The translations under genes and the position numbers were made by a program. Below, piece after piece: positions 1-12,791 of a DNA stretch of 64,000 nucleotides; within the stretch, counting starts at the first letter, position 1, and each line of letters opens with the position of its first letter. The notes under the pieces are model-generated. The model was not told the origin of the DNA. It was given only the letters and a program-made list of their open reading frames with translations, and made no database searches. Source of the stretch: Rhodocollybia butyracea (lineage: Eukaryota; Basidiomycota; Agaricomycetes; Agaricales; Omphalotaceae); contig JADNRY010000075.1 of assembly GCA_015501585.1 (NCBI GenBank), positions 124,001-188,000 of the forward strand. Reading direction: 5' to 3'.

Positions 1-295
1 AAGATGTTTAATAATAAATATAGAAAACGTACGTATTGTTCAGATTCATTGAGGCTTGTTTCTTCGCGTCATCGCCAAAAAGACGTTCGCCATTGGTGAA
101 GGCAACGTAGGAAGGTGTTGTACGGTTGCCTTGGTCGTTGGCGATAATTTCGACATGGTCGTCCTGCCAGACACCGACACATCTAGGAGACGACGTCAGT
201 CTTCGTGGAAACAGGAAAGGGAACAAATAAACTCACGAATATGTGGTACCAAGATCGATACCAATGGCTTTTGAATTTGAGGAATAATAACCCAT
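1..295 (-). CDS. Hsp70 paralogue 1, 5' exons only (runs off left edge)
   Basis: Only the first two exons of an Hsp70 chaperone gene are inside the window. Exon 1 is 295-237, starting [20 protein letters not shown], the Hsp70 N-terminal phosphate-1 loop. Exon 2 is 182-33 ([20 protein letters not shown] and onward to NNT). The intron that begins at 32 leaves the window, so whether the rest is intact is unknown. Exon sizes (59 and 150 nt) and phases are the same as in the second Hsp70 at 3250-1128, and the upstream flanks are also similar, so the two are tandem duplicates. Hsp70s are ATP-driven protein-folding chaperones; the absence of a signal peptide points to the cytosol/nucleus. It could be a complete gene or a truncated copy. 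Confidence 0.85.
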
Positions 296-1127
296 TATGA
301 TTGTGTTTTAGTGGGTGAGGCGATGGAAAGAAAGGATGAGAGCTCTAAGCTCAATTGCTCAATTTTATAAAAACAACGCAATGACTTGAGGGTTCTGCAT
401 GGCTAAAGCTCCGGTGGTCAAGGGTGCGATGGGACCTGATATGGTAGACTCTTGCCTTTGTCTTATTCAAACTGCATGAGGATGAAGACAGCCATGAAAT
501 AATATCGATAAACTAATTCAGTTGATCGACGACGTTTTGAACTCCTCCACAATCGGATGACCCAGTAAGTATACCTCTGCTAAGTTTTCGGTTCCTTTTA
601 CCTCGAAGGAAGGAGAGATTCCGCAGTACGAGAGGCCGCATGATCTAAGAGATGGGAAAGGTTACTGCGGCCACAATCAGGAAGCGACACAGCTAGTGAT
701 GCAGTAGCAGCAGCGGTCTACATTCCATTGGTGGCCGGAAATTGCCTTTCCTCGCTGGGGAGCAAACAATATGATGGGGTTTTTTCAACGCTCCCCTGCC
801 TCCAACGCCTAAGATCTCGACAGGTCAATGCACGAGAGGAAAATAAGGAAATTCGCAACACTGACACTGACTCGACACATCGTCACATGTTTAGTTTCGG
901 CCCGGCTATTCAAGCATTCAACGCAGAGACTTGAGGATGTCTTGTCAAGGATGGTGCAGCTTGAGACTCATTACCTTTTTCGAAACGCTTATTCTGGCTG
1001 TGTACGCTACTAGTAATTGTATTAAAGAGACTTTCATTTATCTTCAGCCGTGAACATCCTTTCAGCTTAGAGTTTGACGAAGACGTATAAATCGACGACA
1101 TTGGAATATGCTAGCCAAAGAAATCTT
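296..1127. other. gene-free spacer between the Hsp70 copies
   Basis: No convincing gene. The right part is the 3' flank of the second Hsp70 and the left part is the promoter of the first. About 300-660 resembles 3250-3560 (shared stretches such as CTGCATGGCTAAAGCTCC and AACTGCATGAGGATGAAGAC), so the duplication included the promoter. A TATA-like TTTTATAAAA lies at about 363-372 on the minus-strand promoter. Confidence 0.6.
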
Positions 1128-3250
1128 TCATCGACTTCCTCGACAGAAGGACGGCGTGCGGAAGCCATCCTCACCGCCAGGAGCGCCCCCCGCAACGTAT
1201 AGTTTCTGGATGATCGAGTTGGCAGTCGCCTCAAGTTCCTTCTGGGTCCCCTCGTACTCATCCTTCGAACCCTCCTGTGACTCATCGAGCCACTTAATGG
1301 CATCATCGACAACAGACTGGAGCTTACTCAACTTGCACATGTCATTGATAAGGGACTGTTTGAGGCCATATGCGTACAACTCGAAACTGTTTTTGACAGT
1401 AATACGAGTGTTGAAAGCTTCGTCTTCGGCCTCGTACTCCTCGGCTTCTATCGTCATGCGTTCAATCTCCTCCTCGGAAAGACGGCCCATGTCATTGATT
1501 ATAGTGGTTGTAATGAAATTGGATATGCCGGTGGTCGTGTCTGAAGCGGATACGTTCAGAATACCGTTAACGTCGATGTCGAAGGTGACCATGATTTCAG
1601 GAGTACCATGGTAAGGAGGAGGAATATCGGAGAGCTCAAATACTCCGAGGAGTTTGTTGTCCTTGGTGCGCGCGCGCTCGCCCTCAAAGACCTGGAAAAG
1701 GATGCTCTCCTGGTTGTCAGTAGATGTGGAAGAGGTGGAGAGCAATCCAGTCTTCTTAGTGGGGATGATGGTATTGCGTTTGATTAGTGCATTCATGATA
1801 CCTCCGGCGGTCTCAGTACCGAGGGAGAAAGGCGTGACATCTAGAACAACTAAATCCTGAGTCTTCTCAGATGTGACACCAGAGATAAGGGCAGCCTGGA
1901 CAGCAGCACCATAGGCCACAGCCTCCTCTGGGTTGATGTTTTTGTTGAGCTCCTTGCCGTTGAAAAAGTCGGACACGAGCTTGACAACATAAGGGATACG
2001 GGTGGAGCCACCAACCAAGACAATTTCGTGCACATTGCCTTTGTCAATCTTGGAGTCGGACAGGACCTTCTTGACGGGGTCAAGAGTGCGTTGGAAGAGG
2101 TCATGGCAGAGCTCCTCGAAACGAGCACGAGTGATGGAAGAGTAAAAGTCGATACCCGCGTAGAGGGAGTCAATTTCTATGGAGGTCCTAGTGGCGGAGG
2201 AAAGGGTTCGTTTTGCACGCTCACAAGCAGTGCGGAGACGCCGAACAGCTCGAGAATGCAAGGACATATCTAAAGCAAGTCAGATAAAAACATCAGAAAG
2301 GAGATAAAACATACCCTTCTTGTTCTTACGCTTGAACTCTTGGATAAAGTAATCGACGAGACAAGTATCAAAATCCTCACCACCAAGGTGAGCGTCGCCA
2401 GCAGTAGCCTTAACTTCAAATGCACCATCCTCGATAGTCAAGAGCGAAACATCAAAAGTTCCTCCTCCAAGATCAAAGATGAGGACATTATGCTCGCCAG
2501 TGAGATTCCTTTCGAGACCATAAGCAATGGCAGCAGCACTCGGCTCATTGATGATACGGAGAACATTCATACCAGAGATCCTACCAGCGTCCTTGGTAGC
2601 CTGACGCTGCGAGTCGTTGAAGTAAGCAGGTACAGTGACGACTGAGTCGTAGACAGTTGTACCGAGAAAAGCCTCGGCAATCTTTTTCATTTTGAGGAGA
2701 ACCATGGAAGAGATTTCTTCGGGGCACTGAAAGACACCAAACTGAGGACAGATCAGATAAAAGGGGAAAAAGCTTACGAATCGCTTCGTCTCACCATGGT
2801 GTTCGACTTCAATGTAGGGGTTTCCCTTCATTGAGACAATCTTGAAAGGGAAGTGCTTCATGTCAGCTTGTACTTCGGCATCGTCGAATTTACGGCCGAT
2901 GAGACGTTTGACATCAAATACACTGGAAGGGGGTTATTAGTATACAAAAGAATCCTTCGAAATTTGATATTGAAAGCATATCTACGTATTGTGAGGGTTC
3001 CTCGAGGCTTGGTTTTTTGCAGCGTCGCCCAAAAGACGTTCGTCGTCGGTGAAGGCAACGTACGAAGGGGTTGTACGGTTACCTTGGTCGTTGGCGATTA
3101 TTTCAACACGATCGTTTTGCCAGACACCAACACATCTAGAAGAAAACATCAGTCTGCGAAAAAATTAAGAAAGGGACCAAATAAAACTCACGAATAGGTG
3201 GTGCCCAGATCGATACCAATGGCTTTTGAATTTGGGGAATGATAACCCAT
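1128..3250 (-). CDS. Hsp70 paralogue 2 (divergent, C-terminus out of frame)
   Basis: Five exons: 3250-3192, 3135-2986, 2922-2778, 2726-2315, 2269-1128, giving 635 residues. The nucleotide-binding domain is clear: GIDLGTTYS at the start, then [25 protein letters not shown] and [10 protein letters not shown], followed by a substrate-binding domain ([33 protein letters not shown]). The usual length is about 640-655 residues ending in EEVD, the docking signal for TPR co-chaperones. Here the frame ends [12 protein letters not shown] at 1128. A PSVEEVD sequence is present in the neighbouring frame at about 1130-1155, but a further 19 codons follow it there, so EEVD is terminal in neither frame. The substrate-binding domain is divergent, with a small Ser/Thr-rich insertion after KKTGLL. 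It is probably a cytosolic Ssa-type paralogue that has lost TPR coupling, or a decaying copy; a base error near the 3' end would also explain it. Confidence 0.88.
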
Positions 3251-3918
3251 TATGACAAGTTATGTTTGAATGGATGAGGCGATGGAAAGGAAGAGGACTC
3301 TAGGCTCGATTGCTCTGTTTATAAAACCAACAGGATGACTTGAGGATTCTGCATGGCTAAAGCTCCAGTGTCCTTCTGTCGAGGATGCGATGGTTCCTAG
3401 ATAATAGACTCTTACATTCAAACTGCATGAGGATGAAGACATCGATAAACCAATTCAATTGACGACTTGGATGTTTGGACTTCTCCACAATCGGATGACC
3501 TAACAGGTATTGAAGGATTCTAGGAAGCATGATCCAAGAGATGGGAAAGGTGCGTCTACTTTTAAGAAGAGACTATTGGTAGCAGCACAAGTGTTAGTCT
3601 CTCGCTAGAGCAAAACTGTGAATGAGATAAGCTGAGTCACTTATTTTCTGTGCGATCTTCGTGTTGCGGTATCCAAAATCGAATCCGGTTTGATTCGAAT
3701 GCGCTAGACGTGGTATATAAGTAAGGTTCATTGGTCTCATGCCTGTAAGATCCGGAGGGACTTTGGAGTATGGTGGTCCAACATGGCCCTTTCGGTTAAT
3801 TCCGGCCCGGGTATCAGGATTGACGTGTCAAGGCGCCACGATATAACTTTCAACCTACTCCCTTCATCCAACGAATTCCTCATTTACTGAACACATTCCT
3901 TCCTTTCCCACTCAAAAA
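3251..3918. other. divergent intergenic region, Hsp70 / RAMP4
   Basis: No gene seen. It holds the promoter of the minus-strand Hsp70 (left part, duplicated at 296-660) and of the plus-strand RAMP4 gene (right part). Confidence 0.6.
3317..3326 (-). promoter_or_regulatory. TATA-like element of Hsp70 paralogue 2
   Basis: TTTATAAAAC on the plus strand (TTTTATAAA read on the minus strand) sits about 70 bases upstream of the start codon at 3250. The same element is kept in the other copy at about 363-372. No clean nGAAnnTTCnnGAAn heat-shock element was found nearby. Confidence 0.45.
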
Positions 3919-4244
3919 ATGGTGCGCACAAGTCAATCTGGATCCCTCCAAATATAACTGCTAATTTAGCCGGTCGCTTTTGCCTTGTAGCCTACCGAAT
4001 TCGAAATGAGGCGACGGAACGAAAAGTTCGCCAAAGATGCACGAGAAGGGAAAAAGCCGACACATCTGTCGCGCCAGGAAAAACTAGCTAAACGAAGCCC
4101 GATAAGCTCTTGGGCACTGGGTATCGTCGTGTTCGTTGTAGTTGGAGGAGGTACGTGTTCAATCACTTGTTTGTATGGAATTCTATGCTGAGTTACGACC
4201 CAAAAATAGTCTTATTTGAACTTGCGAGACTGGTATTCCTATAG
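3919..4244 (+). CDS. RAMP4/SERP1-family tail-anchored ER stress protein
   Basis: A 65-residue protein from three exons: 3919-3921 (the ATG alone), 3991-4150 and 4210-4244. The sequence runs MPTEFEMRRRNEKFAKDA, then a basic EGKKPTHLSRQEKLAKRSP stretch, then one hydrophobic segment (SSWALGIVVFVVVGGVLFEL) close to the C-terminus LARLVFL. This is the RAMP4/SERP1/Ysy6 family: a tail-anchored protein of the ER membrane that associates with the Sec61 translocon and stabilises membrane proteins during stress. Length and architecture match the family. The start is chosen because ATG followed by GTGCGC...TTGTAG restores the frame, and reading through without splicing hits a stop. The ATG-only first exon is unusual but phase-consistent. 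Confidence 0.88.
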
Positions 4245-4398
4245 TTGCAAAGAATATCTGTTATCGTTGTTGGCCCAGAGCCTCGTTGTACCACCACTTG
4301 GAATGCGTGTTGTTTTGATACCTTGCAGGCTTTATTATATCTGCTTTTACACACGGAAACATATATAACAGCAAAACATACACTATGGGAAAGATAAT

Positions 4399-6216
<1,818 letters not shown>

Positions 6217-6519
6217 GGCTCAAAAGTGGAATGAAGGTGGCGGTAACTGGGAAAGCAAAGCTTGTCGTGCTAGTAATTCTCACGTGCGAGGACAGTTCAG
6301 ATTTGTCGTTTTTTTGTGGTATACTAAACTGATATGTATGAGGTATTCTACACCCAGCTTTTGTAGCAGGCAAGGCACAATGCGGACTGAAAAGCTTTCA
6401 TGGCAATCTGAGGAACCGTATAAGCGTGAACCGTTGCACAACACGGTACACAGTCTACTAGTCCTGGAATTAACAGCATAATGTCCAGTAATCTCTAAGT
6501 TATCGGTCAAAAGGATGTA
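6217..6519. other. intergenic spacer
   Basis: About 300 bases between the start of the histone-chaperone gene and the stop of the ATP synthase subunit e gene, both minus strand. It must hold the promoter of the former and terminator of the latter; no specific element was recognised. Confidence 0.5.
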
Positions 6520-6895
6520 TTATGCGGAAGCTTCCCATTTTGCAATCAGTTTCTCCAAATCAAATCGAGGGTCTTCTGGGTCAGTAATAACTGAACGAAT
6601 AACGGTAAGACTTGAGAAAGTGCAGATACAATGGTCACTCACTATTATCCGAAGAGTTTGCAGAAGCCTGCTGCTTTTTCCATGCCTCCTTGGCCTCAGC
6701 AATTAGGTGCTCTCGATCATGAGCTGCGTGCTGAAGTTTTTGTTCATTGTGAGCTGCTTGCAATGTCCGGCGATGATAGAAACCGTAGAATACACCAGCA
6801 AAAAGAGCAGAGTATCGGGCAACCTGCGAGAAAAGCTGAAGAAGATTGCTTCAATGTTTAGACAGACAGCGCACGTTAACTGTGGGCGAAACCAT
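6520..6895 (-). CDS. mitochondrial F1Fo ATP synthase subunit e
   Basis: Three exons: 6895-6875, 6823-6643 and 6590-6520, giving 90 residues. The N-terminus MVSPTVNVARYSALFAGVFY leads into a single membrane segment with the GVFYG (GxxxG) motif, then FYHRRTLQAAHNEQK, a charged coiled-coil stretch (EHLIAEAKEAWKKQQ), and the conserved fungal end ITDPEDPRFDLEKLIAKW. Subunit e (yeast Atp21/Tim11) sits in the inner-membrane part of ATP synthase and, through the GxxxG motif, promotes dimerisation and crista shape. Length, membrane position and motif all agree. The first exon encodes only seven residues; its choice rests on phase-0 splicing (AAC|GTGCGC ... CTCGCAG|GTT). Confidence 0.92.
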
Positions 6896-7285
6896 GACCG
6901 TGAAGTTCTAGTCCAGCGGGGTAATTAATTGACGGGTGAGAGGTTAGACCTCTAGTAGGGAAGCTAAGAAATTCGTTCAACATATTAGTATGAAGTATTC
7001 AACGAAACGTAGAGGCGTACTAGAATTTTGGAGGGAAAGCTTTGGAAAGAAGCGCGCGACGGGAAATTTCGGGCCTCTCCTGTTCAAACGCCGAGCCAAT
7101 CAAAAAAAAAATAATTCTTCTCAATATCGGTTTTCTTTATTTCGCAATTGCACTTCTAGATCATCAAAACAATAATAGTAATAATATGTATGCCAAAGTG
7201 TAGAGAACGAATGACGGGCTGAGTAGACTATATAAGCGAAATTTCTCTGAAATACGGAAAAACTGAACTTTTGACTCCAATGCAC
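6896..7285. other. intergenic spacer
   Basis: No gene seen. It contains an A-rich run at about 7102-7113 and lies between the promoter of subunit e and the 3' end of F-box copy A. Confidence 0.5.
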
Positions 7286-9011
7286 CTACAACCACTTGTG
7301 CAACATAAACGCGGCAGTCAAGTCGGAGGTATGTACGCAGTCAGAGTCTCCTGCTACAATCTGAAATGCTATAGCTCGCTGAGGCGGGCACAGCGCAGAT
7401 ACCTCAAACAATTCAACTTGAATCGTTTGGGGTGCACGATGCTTCTGCATCACCTCTTGAAGTACCTGTATATGACTTGGGTCTGTATAGGGGTACCCCA
7501 AGGTTGCTGGCAACAAGAAGCAGAATCCAAGCATTAAACAGTCTAAACTGGGAAGATTCGATACGATATCGTTATAGCAGCGGTGTAAATCCTATAGGGT
7601 CTTCAAAATTAGTAAAACAGCAATAAAGAGTGCTATATCCTTACGGGGAGATTAAAAGCTGCCTCAATCCCCACTACGCAGTCGAAATGCGTCAAATGAG
7701 GGCATGAAGTGACGATGCCAGTCAGATTGTCAATGCTAATCCCCATAAGTTCTTCGTGCGACGTTATCCGAAGGTCACGAACCCGCAACACGCGAAGAGT
7801 CTTCAAGGACTTCAACGCTGTTATCAATTGCAGTTCTTTTTCCTTGGAAATGGTCTGGCCCACAGTAAGAATGAGGGTGTCAATGGGACGCGCACCAGAG
7901 AGGCATAGCGATACACAGTCCCCTAAAAGAGCGACACGAAGCATTGAGAGTTTGGGGAATATCCGCGGATCAACTGGATGCCCTCGATGTAACGATGCAC
8001 CGCAGAAGACAAAAGTCTCAACATTGGGGTGCCGGAGAAAAAAAGCTGAGCATTCTACGCAGATGGATTCTACCATTGTAATATCGACGAGGTGAAGTTC
8101 CTTCAAATTGGGAAATGTGAACGTCGGGTTTGCCAAAGCCCTGTGAATAGGTTTGACGGATATATCTGGGTTCGACCATCCGCCTGGGATATAGAGAGTT
8201 AAACGTTGAATTTGTGGGCAGGATTCCGGCACTTTCTGTAGAACTTTAGCTATTGTAGACGGCTCTGGCGGGTATACTGAAAACCATTAATAAAATGTAA
8301 TCTTCATACATTATTAGTGGTACTCACCAGTGACTCCGCCGTGACTGCGACGTCCAGGAAATGTCAAGTTCAAACCTTCCAATGATGAACCACATAAACT
8401 GCTCTGAAACTACTGTTCAGTTTTCTGCGGGTCGGAAATGAAGCAGCACTTACAATTATTGCAAGACTCCTTCGCAGAGTGGCGATAGGGAACGGGCACT
8501 CAATGGTTACTTTTTCAAGCGACGAAAGTTTTGCAAATTCGACATTGGGAAAAACATCAGGAAGGCTGAGCAGATCACATTCATAACGAAACGATTTGAT
8601 TGCAGCATTTGGAGCATAGAAGATGACGTTGTTAACAGCTTTTGTAACAAGTTGTTTGAACGTGGTGAGATCACTGGGTGGGAGCCCTTCCATCCTATCG
8701 TTCTTAGCCTTTTCTTCCCGCTCCTTGTGTTTAGATACAACCGAATAAGAAGGTCGATCAGGGAACGAAAGAGATATACGCCTGACAAAAGATGCGGGAT
8801 GAGGGCCACTCAGAGGAAGGCGGGATTTTTCAGAAGATGCGAGGGTAAATAGCGCTGGACTCTGAACAGACTCGTAAAGAGCACCAGCGAATGCTGCATA
8901 AGCACGCTTCGAGACTCTTGAGAGAGAACAAAGGCTGGGATAGTCGAGTTCTTCCAGAATGAGATGGCATAATTCGTTAGGAAGCAAGTCAAATCCAAAG
9001 CGGCGGGACAT
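7286..9011 (-). CDS. F-box/leucine-rich-repeat protein, copy A
   Basis: Four exons: 9011-8454, 8403-8328, 8276-7645 and 7591-7286, giving 523 residues. The N-terminal F-box is clear (LLPNELCHLILEELDYPSLC, then SRVSKRAYAAF); the rest is LRR-like (FPNLKELHLVDITM, FLRHPNVETFVFCG, LKTLRVLRVRDLRI, CPHLTHFDCVV). F-box proteins recruit substrates to SCF ubiquitin ligases through Skp1; the LRR part would select the target, which is unknown. An upstream ATG at 9026 is dismissed because it lies inside a 5'UTR intron ending TTTTCAG. Exon 4 begins after a CTATAG acceptor. Copy B at 9562-11237 has the same exon structure, so this is a tandem duplicate. Copy A ends about 28 residues later than copy B. Confidence 0.85.
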
Positions 9012-9099
9012 TTTACTGAAAATCAAAGGTCAGCAATGTAAAGAAACTTGGAATATAATTTTATACCTCTTGCTGGAAGAGTCTGGAGAAGAGAAAGTT

Positions 9100-9480
9100 G
9101 ATATTATAATTCAGTCACACACTGCGCCCAGCACGTGCTCGTGTCGTGACGCGTCGTCGCGGTCTAGTCTTACTATTAGGAAAATTGAATATTCGGGCCA
9201 TATGTCATCACCTTCTCGTCTTTCTTCTCCCCAGACGCGGGGCATGGCTTGCTCGAAGATACGGTAGTTGGTCTTGGAAAGTATGCTTGAAAGGCCGAAA
9301 TTGCGGATCATACTCTGAACAAGGTGTCATACGGATATGTGGCGAGTTGTGGACTTACGAAATCACCGAATATTCATCCTTCCACAGAAATTTCATAGAT
9401 TATCAAATGGTTATAGTACATAATACGCCAAAGATCAAGTTCAAAGAACAAATGGCGGGCTGAGTAGACTGCGTGTACCA
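9100..9480 (+). pseudogene. relic of the 5' end of the Sld7-like gene
   Basis: Bases around 9201-9320 match the start of the Sld7-like gene at 11435: the first codons read MSSPSRLSSP, and further on TCTTGGAAAGTATGC and GGCCGAAATTGCGGATCAT parallel TCTTGGAAAGTATGC-type sequence at 11585-11625. The frame is broken by TAG and TGA codons and the remainder is missing. So the unit duplicated was an F-box gene plus its divergent neighbour, and only the distal Sld7-like copy survived. The same stretch also holds the promoter and 5'UTR intron of F-box copy A. Confidence 0.6.
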
Positions 9481-9561
9481 GCGAGATTTTCTAATATGTG
9501 AAACCCGATGCACCTACAACCACAACCATGGCACTTGCGCAACGTAAACGTGGCAGTCAAA

Positions 9562-11237
9562 TTAGTCTAAGTCTATTGCTACTAGTTGAAAGGCTACAGT
9601 TCGCTGAGGCGGGTACAGCGCAGATACCTGAAACAATTCAACTTGAATCGTTTGGGGTGTACGATGCTTCTGCATCACCTCTTGAAGTACCTGGATATGA
9701 CTGAGGTTTGTATATGGGTACTCGGGGGTTGCTGGGAACAAAAAGTAGACTCCAAGCACTAAGCAGTCTAGATTGGGAAGATTCGAAGCGATATCGCTGT
9801 AGCAGCGGTGTAAATCCTGTACAGTCTTCAGAATTAGGAACATAGTAATAAATGAGCGTTATATCCTTACGGGGAGATTAAAAGCTGCCTCAATGCCCAC
9901 TACACATTCGAAATGTCTCAAATGAGGGCATGAAGTGACGAGGCCAGTTAGAGTATCAAGGCGAATCCCCATAAGTTCTCCGCACGACGTTAACCGAAGG
10001 TCACGGATACGCAACACACGAAGCGTGTTCAAAGACTTCAACGCTATCAACAATCGCAGCTCTTCTTCGATGGGGATGATAGGGCCCATAGTAAGATCGA
10101 GGGTGTCAATGGGACGCGCACCAGAGAGGCACATCGATACACAGTCCCCTAAAAAAGCGACATGAAGCATGGAGAGATTGGGGAATATTTGGGGATCAAT
10201 TGACTGTCCTCGATGTAACGATGCACCACAGAAGACAAAAGTCTCAACATTCGGGTGTCGGAGAAAAAAAGCCGAGCATTCCAAGCAGATGGATTCTACC
10301 ATTGTGGTATCGATGAGGCGGAGGTGCCTCAAATTGGGAAATGTGAATGACGGGCTTGCCAAAGCCCTATGAATGGGTTTGACGGATATGTTTGGTTTGA
10401 GCCATCCACCTGGGATATAGAGAGTTAAACGTTGAATTTGTGGGCAGGATTCCTGCACTTTGTGTAGAACTTTGGCTATTGTAGACGGCTCTGGCGGGTA
10501 TACTAAAAATCATTAATGAAACGCGATGTTGATACAATAGTGGAACTCACCAGTGACTTGGCTGCCGTGACTACGACGCTTAGGAAATGTCAGGTCCAAA
10601 GCTTTTAATGATGAGCCACATAAACTGCTCTGAAACTACTGTTCAGTTTAATGCGGGTCGGAATAGAAGCAGTACTTACAATCATCGCAAGACTCCTTCG
10701 CAGAGTAGTGGTAGGGAACGGGCATTCAATCGCTACTCTTTCAAGAGACGAAAGTTTTGCGAAATCGACATTGTAGAAAGCATCAGGAAGGCTGAGCAGA
10801 TCACATTCGTAACCAAAATATTTGACTGCAGCGTTTGGAGCATAGAAGATGATGTTGTTAACAGCGGCTCTGACTAGTTGTTTGAACGTGGTGAGATCAC
10901 TAGGTGGAAGTCCTTCCATCCTATCGTTCTTAGCCTTTTCTTCCCGCTCCTTGGGTTTGGATACAACCGAATAAGAAACTCGATCAGGGAACGAAAAAGA
11001 TATATGTCTGACAAAAGATGCGGGATGAGGGCCACTCAGAGGAAGGCGGGATTTTTCAGAAGATGCGAGGGTAAATAGCGCTGGACTCTGAACAACCTCG
11101 TAAAGAGTACCAGCGAATGCTGCATAAGCACGCTTCGAGACTCTTGAAAGAGAAGAAATGCTGGAATAATCGAGTTCTTCCACAATGAGATGGCATAATT
11201 CGTTGGGAAGCAAGTCAAATCCAGACCGGCGGGACAT
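9562..11237 (-). CDS. F-box/leucine-rich-repeat protein, copy B
   Basis: Four exons: 11237-10680, 10629-10551, 10502-9871 and 9816-9562, giving 507 residues. It starts MSRRSGFDLLPNELCHLIVE and has the same F-box and LRR layout as copy A, with exons 1 and 3 of exactly the same length (558 and 632 nt). The frame is open throughout, which argues that both copies are functional. Substrate-receptor role in an SCF complex is inferred from the F-box. The start is shared with copy A and is preceded by a 5'UTR intron acceptor (TTTCAG). The C-terminus is shorter than in copy A (ends LVAIDLD). The next gene on the other strand starts about 200 bases away, so a shared promoter is likely. Confidence 0.85.
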
Positions 11238-11434
11238 TTTGCTGAAATTAAAAGGTCAAAATGTACAAAAGCCTCAAAATATAATTATATACCTCTTGCT
11301 GGAGTGAAGAAGAGAAAGTTCGTGACAGACAGTCACACTACGCCCTGCACGTGCTCGTGGATTTCTCGTGGATTGCGTGTGACGCGTCGTAACAGGTTTG
11401 TTGACCTGCGGTCTCTTATGAATATCCAGGTCAA

Positions 11435-12786
11435 ATGTCATCGCCTTCTCGTCCTTCTTCTCACCGTCTTCTCTACCGTGGCGCACTCTCACTTCCTGAC
11501 TCTGATTTATGCCTCGATGGCTTCACTTTTACCGCCCAAATTGACGCAGGATACAACTTACTCGAAAATCCGTTAGCCTTGGCCTTGGAAAGTATGCGTG
11601 GAAGGCCGACATTGCGGCTTATGGGCACTACAACCCTGAAAGATGTACATATGGATAACAGTGGAGATATTATGCTGTGAGTTGTGGAATAACTCGTGGA
11701 ATGACCGAATGACCGAATATTCATATGTCCGCAGAGATATACACCCAGAAGCCATTCTTTCGCGAATTTATATGGAAAACATGTTTTGTTTACCATCGAC
11801 TTCGAAAGATACACCGGGTATCAGAATAGCATTGGGCGACAGCGGTACATCGTGCTCGACTCTTAACTAAGATCCACACGCTGAACGCCTTTCAGAAACA
11901 ACCCAAATCATCATCTTTCCAAAGTCAGTGCCAAATGAAAATGACTTGGGACAACCACGTCATATCCTCTCGGTTGCCCGAGTAACTCCGATGCCTGTAA
12001 CGAAGCCACGATTACCACGACCTGACGACCCAACACCACGTAAACCACCTTTGCTCCAGTTCAACACGGCATCTGATCTACGACGAGTGGCGAGCTTCAA
12101 TGCCTCGAGCGATTTGGCTCGCAAACGACAGAAATTGTCTAATGAATCTACTATTGCGAATCTTGGAAGCGACGTTCGGTTGGTTCCAAAAGCAACTCCA
12201 GAATTTAAAGTCCCTTCATTACCTGATAAGAATGCGAGATCTAAAGTGAAAGACAAGGGGAAAGGGAAGGCCGACGTAGCTGACGACTTAGAGCTGGAAA
12301 GCCAAGCCAGTGGTGGTAAACGAAAGGTCGAGAACAAGGGAAAGCGGAAGAGAGAAAGCGAAGAAGTAACGACAGTTGAGCAGACCGCGCAGGAAAAAGA
12401 GAATAGGACGGTAAAGCCTTTCTTTTTTCATTGAATCCATTATTCTAATATTCTTGTTTAGCATATCAAACAAGTGACTGTTCACTATTTGGCCAAGTCC
12501 CTGGTAACGAAGACGCATCCGGAATTCAAACCTATATACCAGATGGCCATCCAAAGTGTAGGATTTGCCGTGGTGCGTCGTTTCCGATACACCGCGCAAC
12601 AGTGTATTTGACCAACATATCCTCCAGCGTAACGATATCAAGGTTCGACCTATTGACCAGCAACTAATAGAGCGTTTGGTTCAAATCCACGTTGGGATGT
12701 ACACCGGACAGATACTCGATAACAACGAAGCAGTGGTAGCTTCAAGTAGTAGTCTTACTCCTGCACAATCGAAATTATGGCCTTGA
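11435..12786 (+). CDS. Sld7-like protein (replication-initiation factor candidate)
   Basis: Five exons: 11435-11676, 11735-11844, 11896-12410, 12462-12572 and 12628-12786, giving 378 residues. The N-terminal part (LYRGALSLPDSDLCLDGFTF ... IHPEAILSRIYMENMFCLP) looks like a folded domain. The middle is a long, basic, Pro/Lys-rich disordered linker (KPRLPRPDDPTPRKPP, KVKDKGKGKADVADD, KRKVENKGKRKRESEE). The C-terminal helical domain (VHYLAKSLVTKTHPEFKPIY ... GFAVRNDIKVRPIDQQLIER) resembles the Sld7 C-terminal domain, which in yeast binds Sld3 and is needed for timely firing of replication origins. Assignment is by overall resemblance and is not certain. It is divergent from F-box copy B and convergent with a dead GFA gene (stop codons 6 bases apart). 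Parts recur as relics at 9200, 16181-16560 and 20505-20640. Confidence 0.55.
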
Positions 12787-12791
12787 TCGCG

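Noticed and set aside
1108..1614. 168-codon plus-strand frame over the Hsp70 3' exon
   Set aside because: Antisense shadow of a conserved coding exon.
3505..3535. possible heat-shock element upstream of Hsp70 (GAAGGATTCTAGGAAG)
   Set aside because: The GAA/TTC units are spaced by six rather than five bases.
9012..9026. upstream ATG for F-box copy A (MIFSK)
   Set aside because: It lies in a 5'UTR intron ending TTTTCAG; copy B has no equivalent and starts at MSRRSGF.
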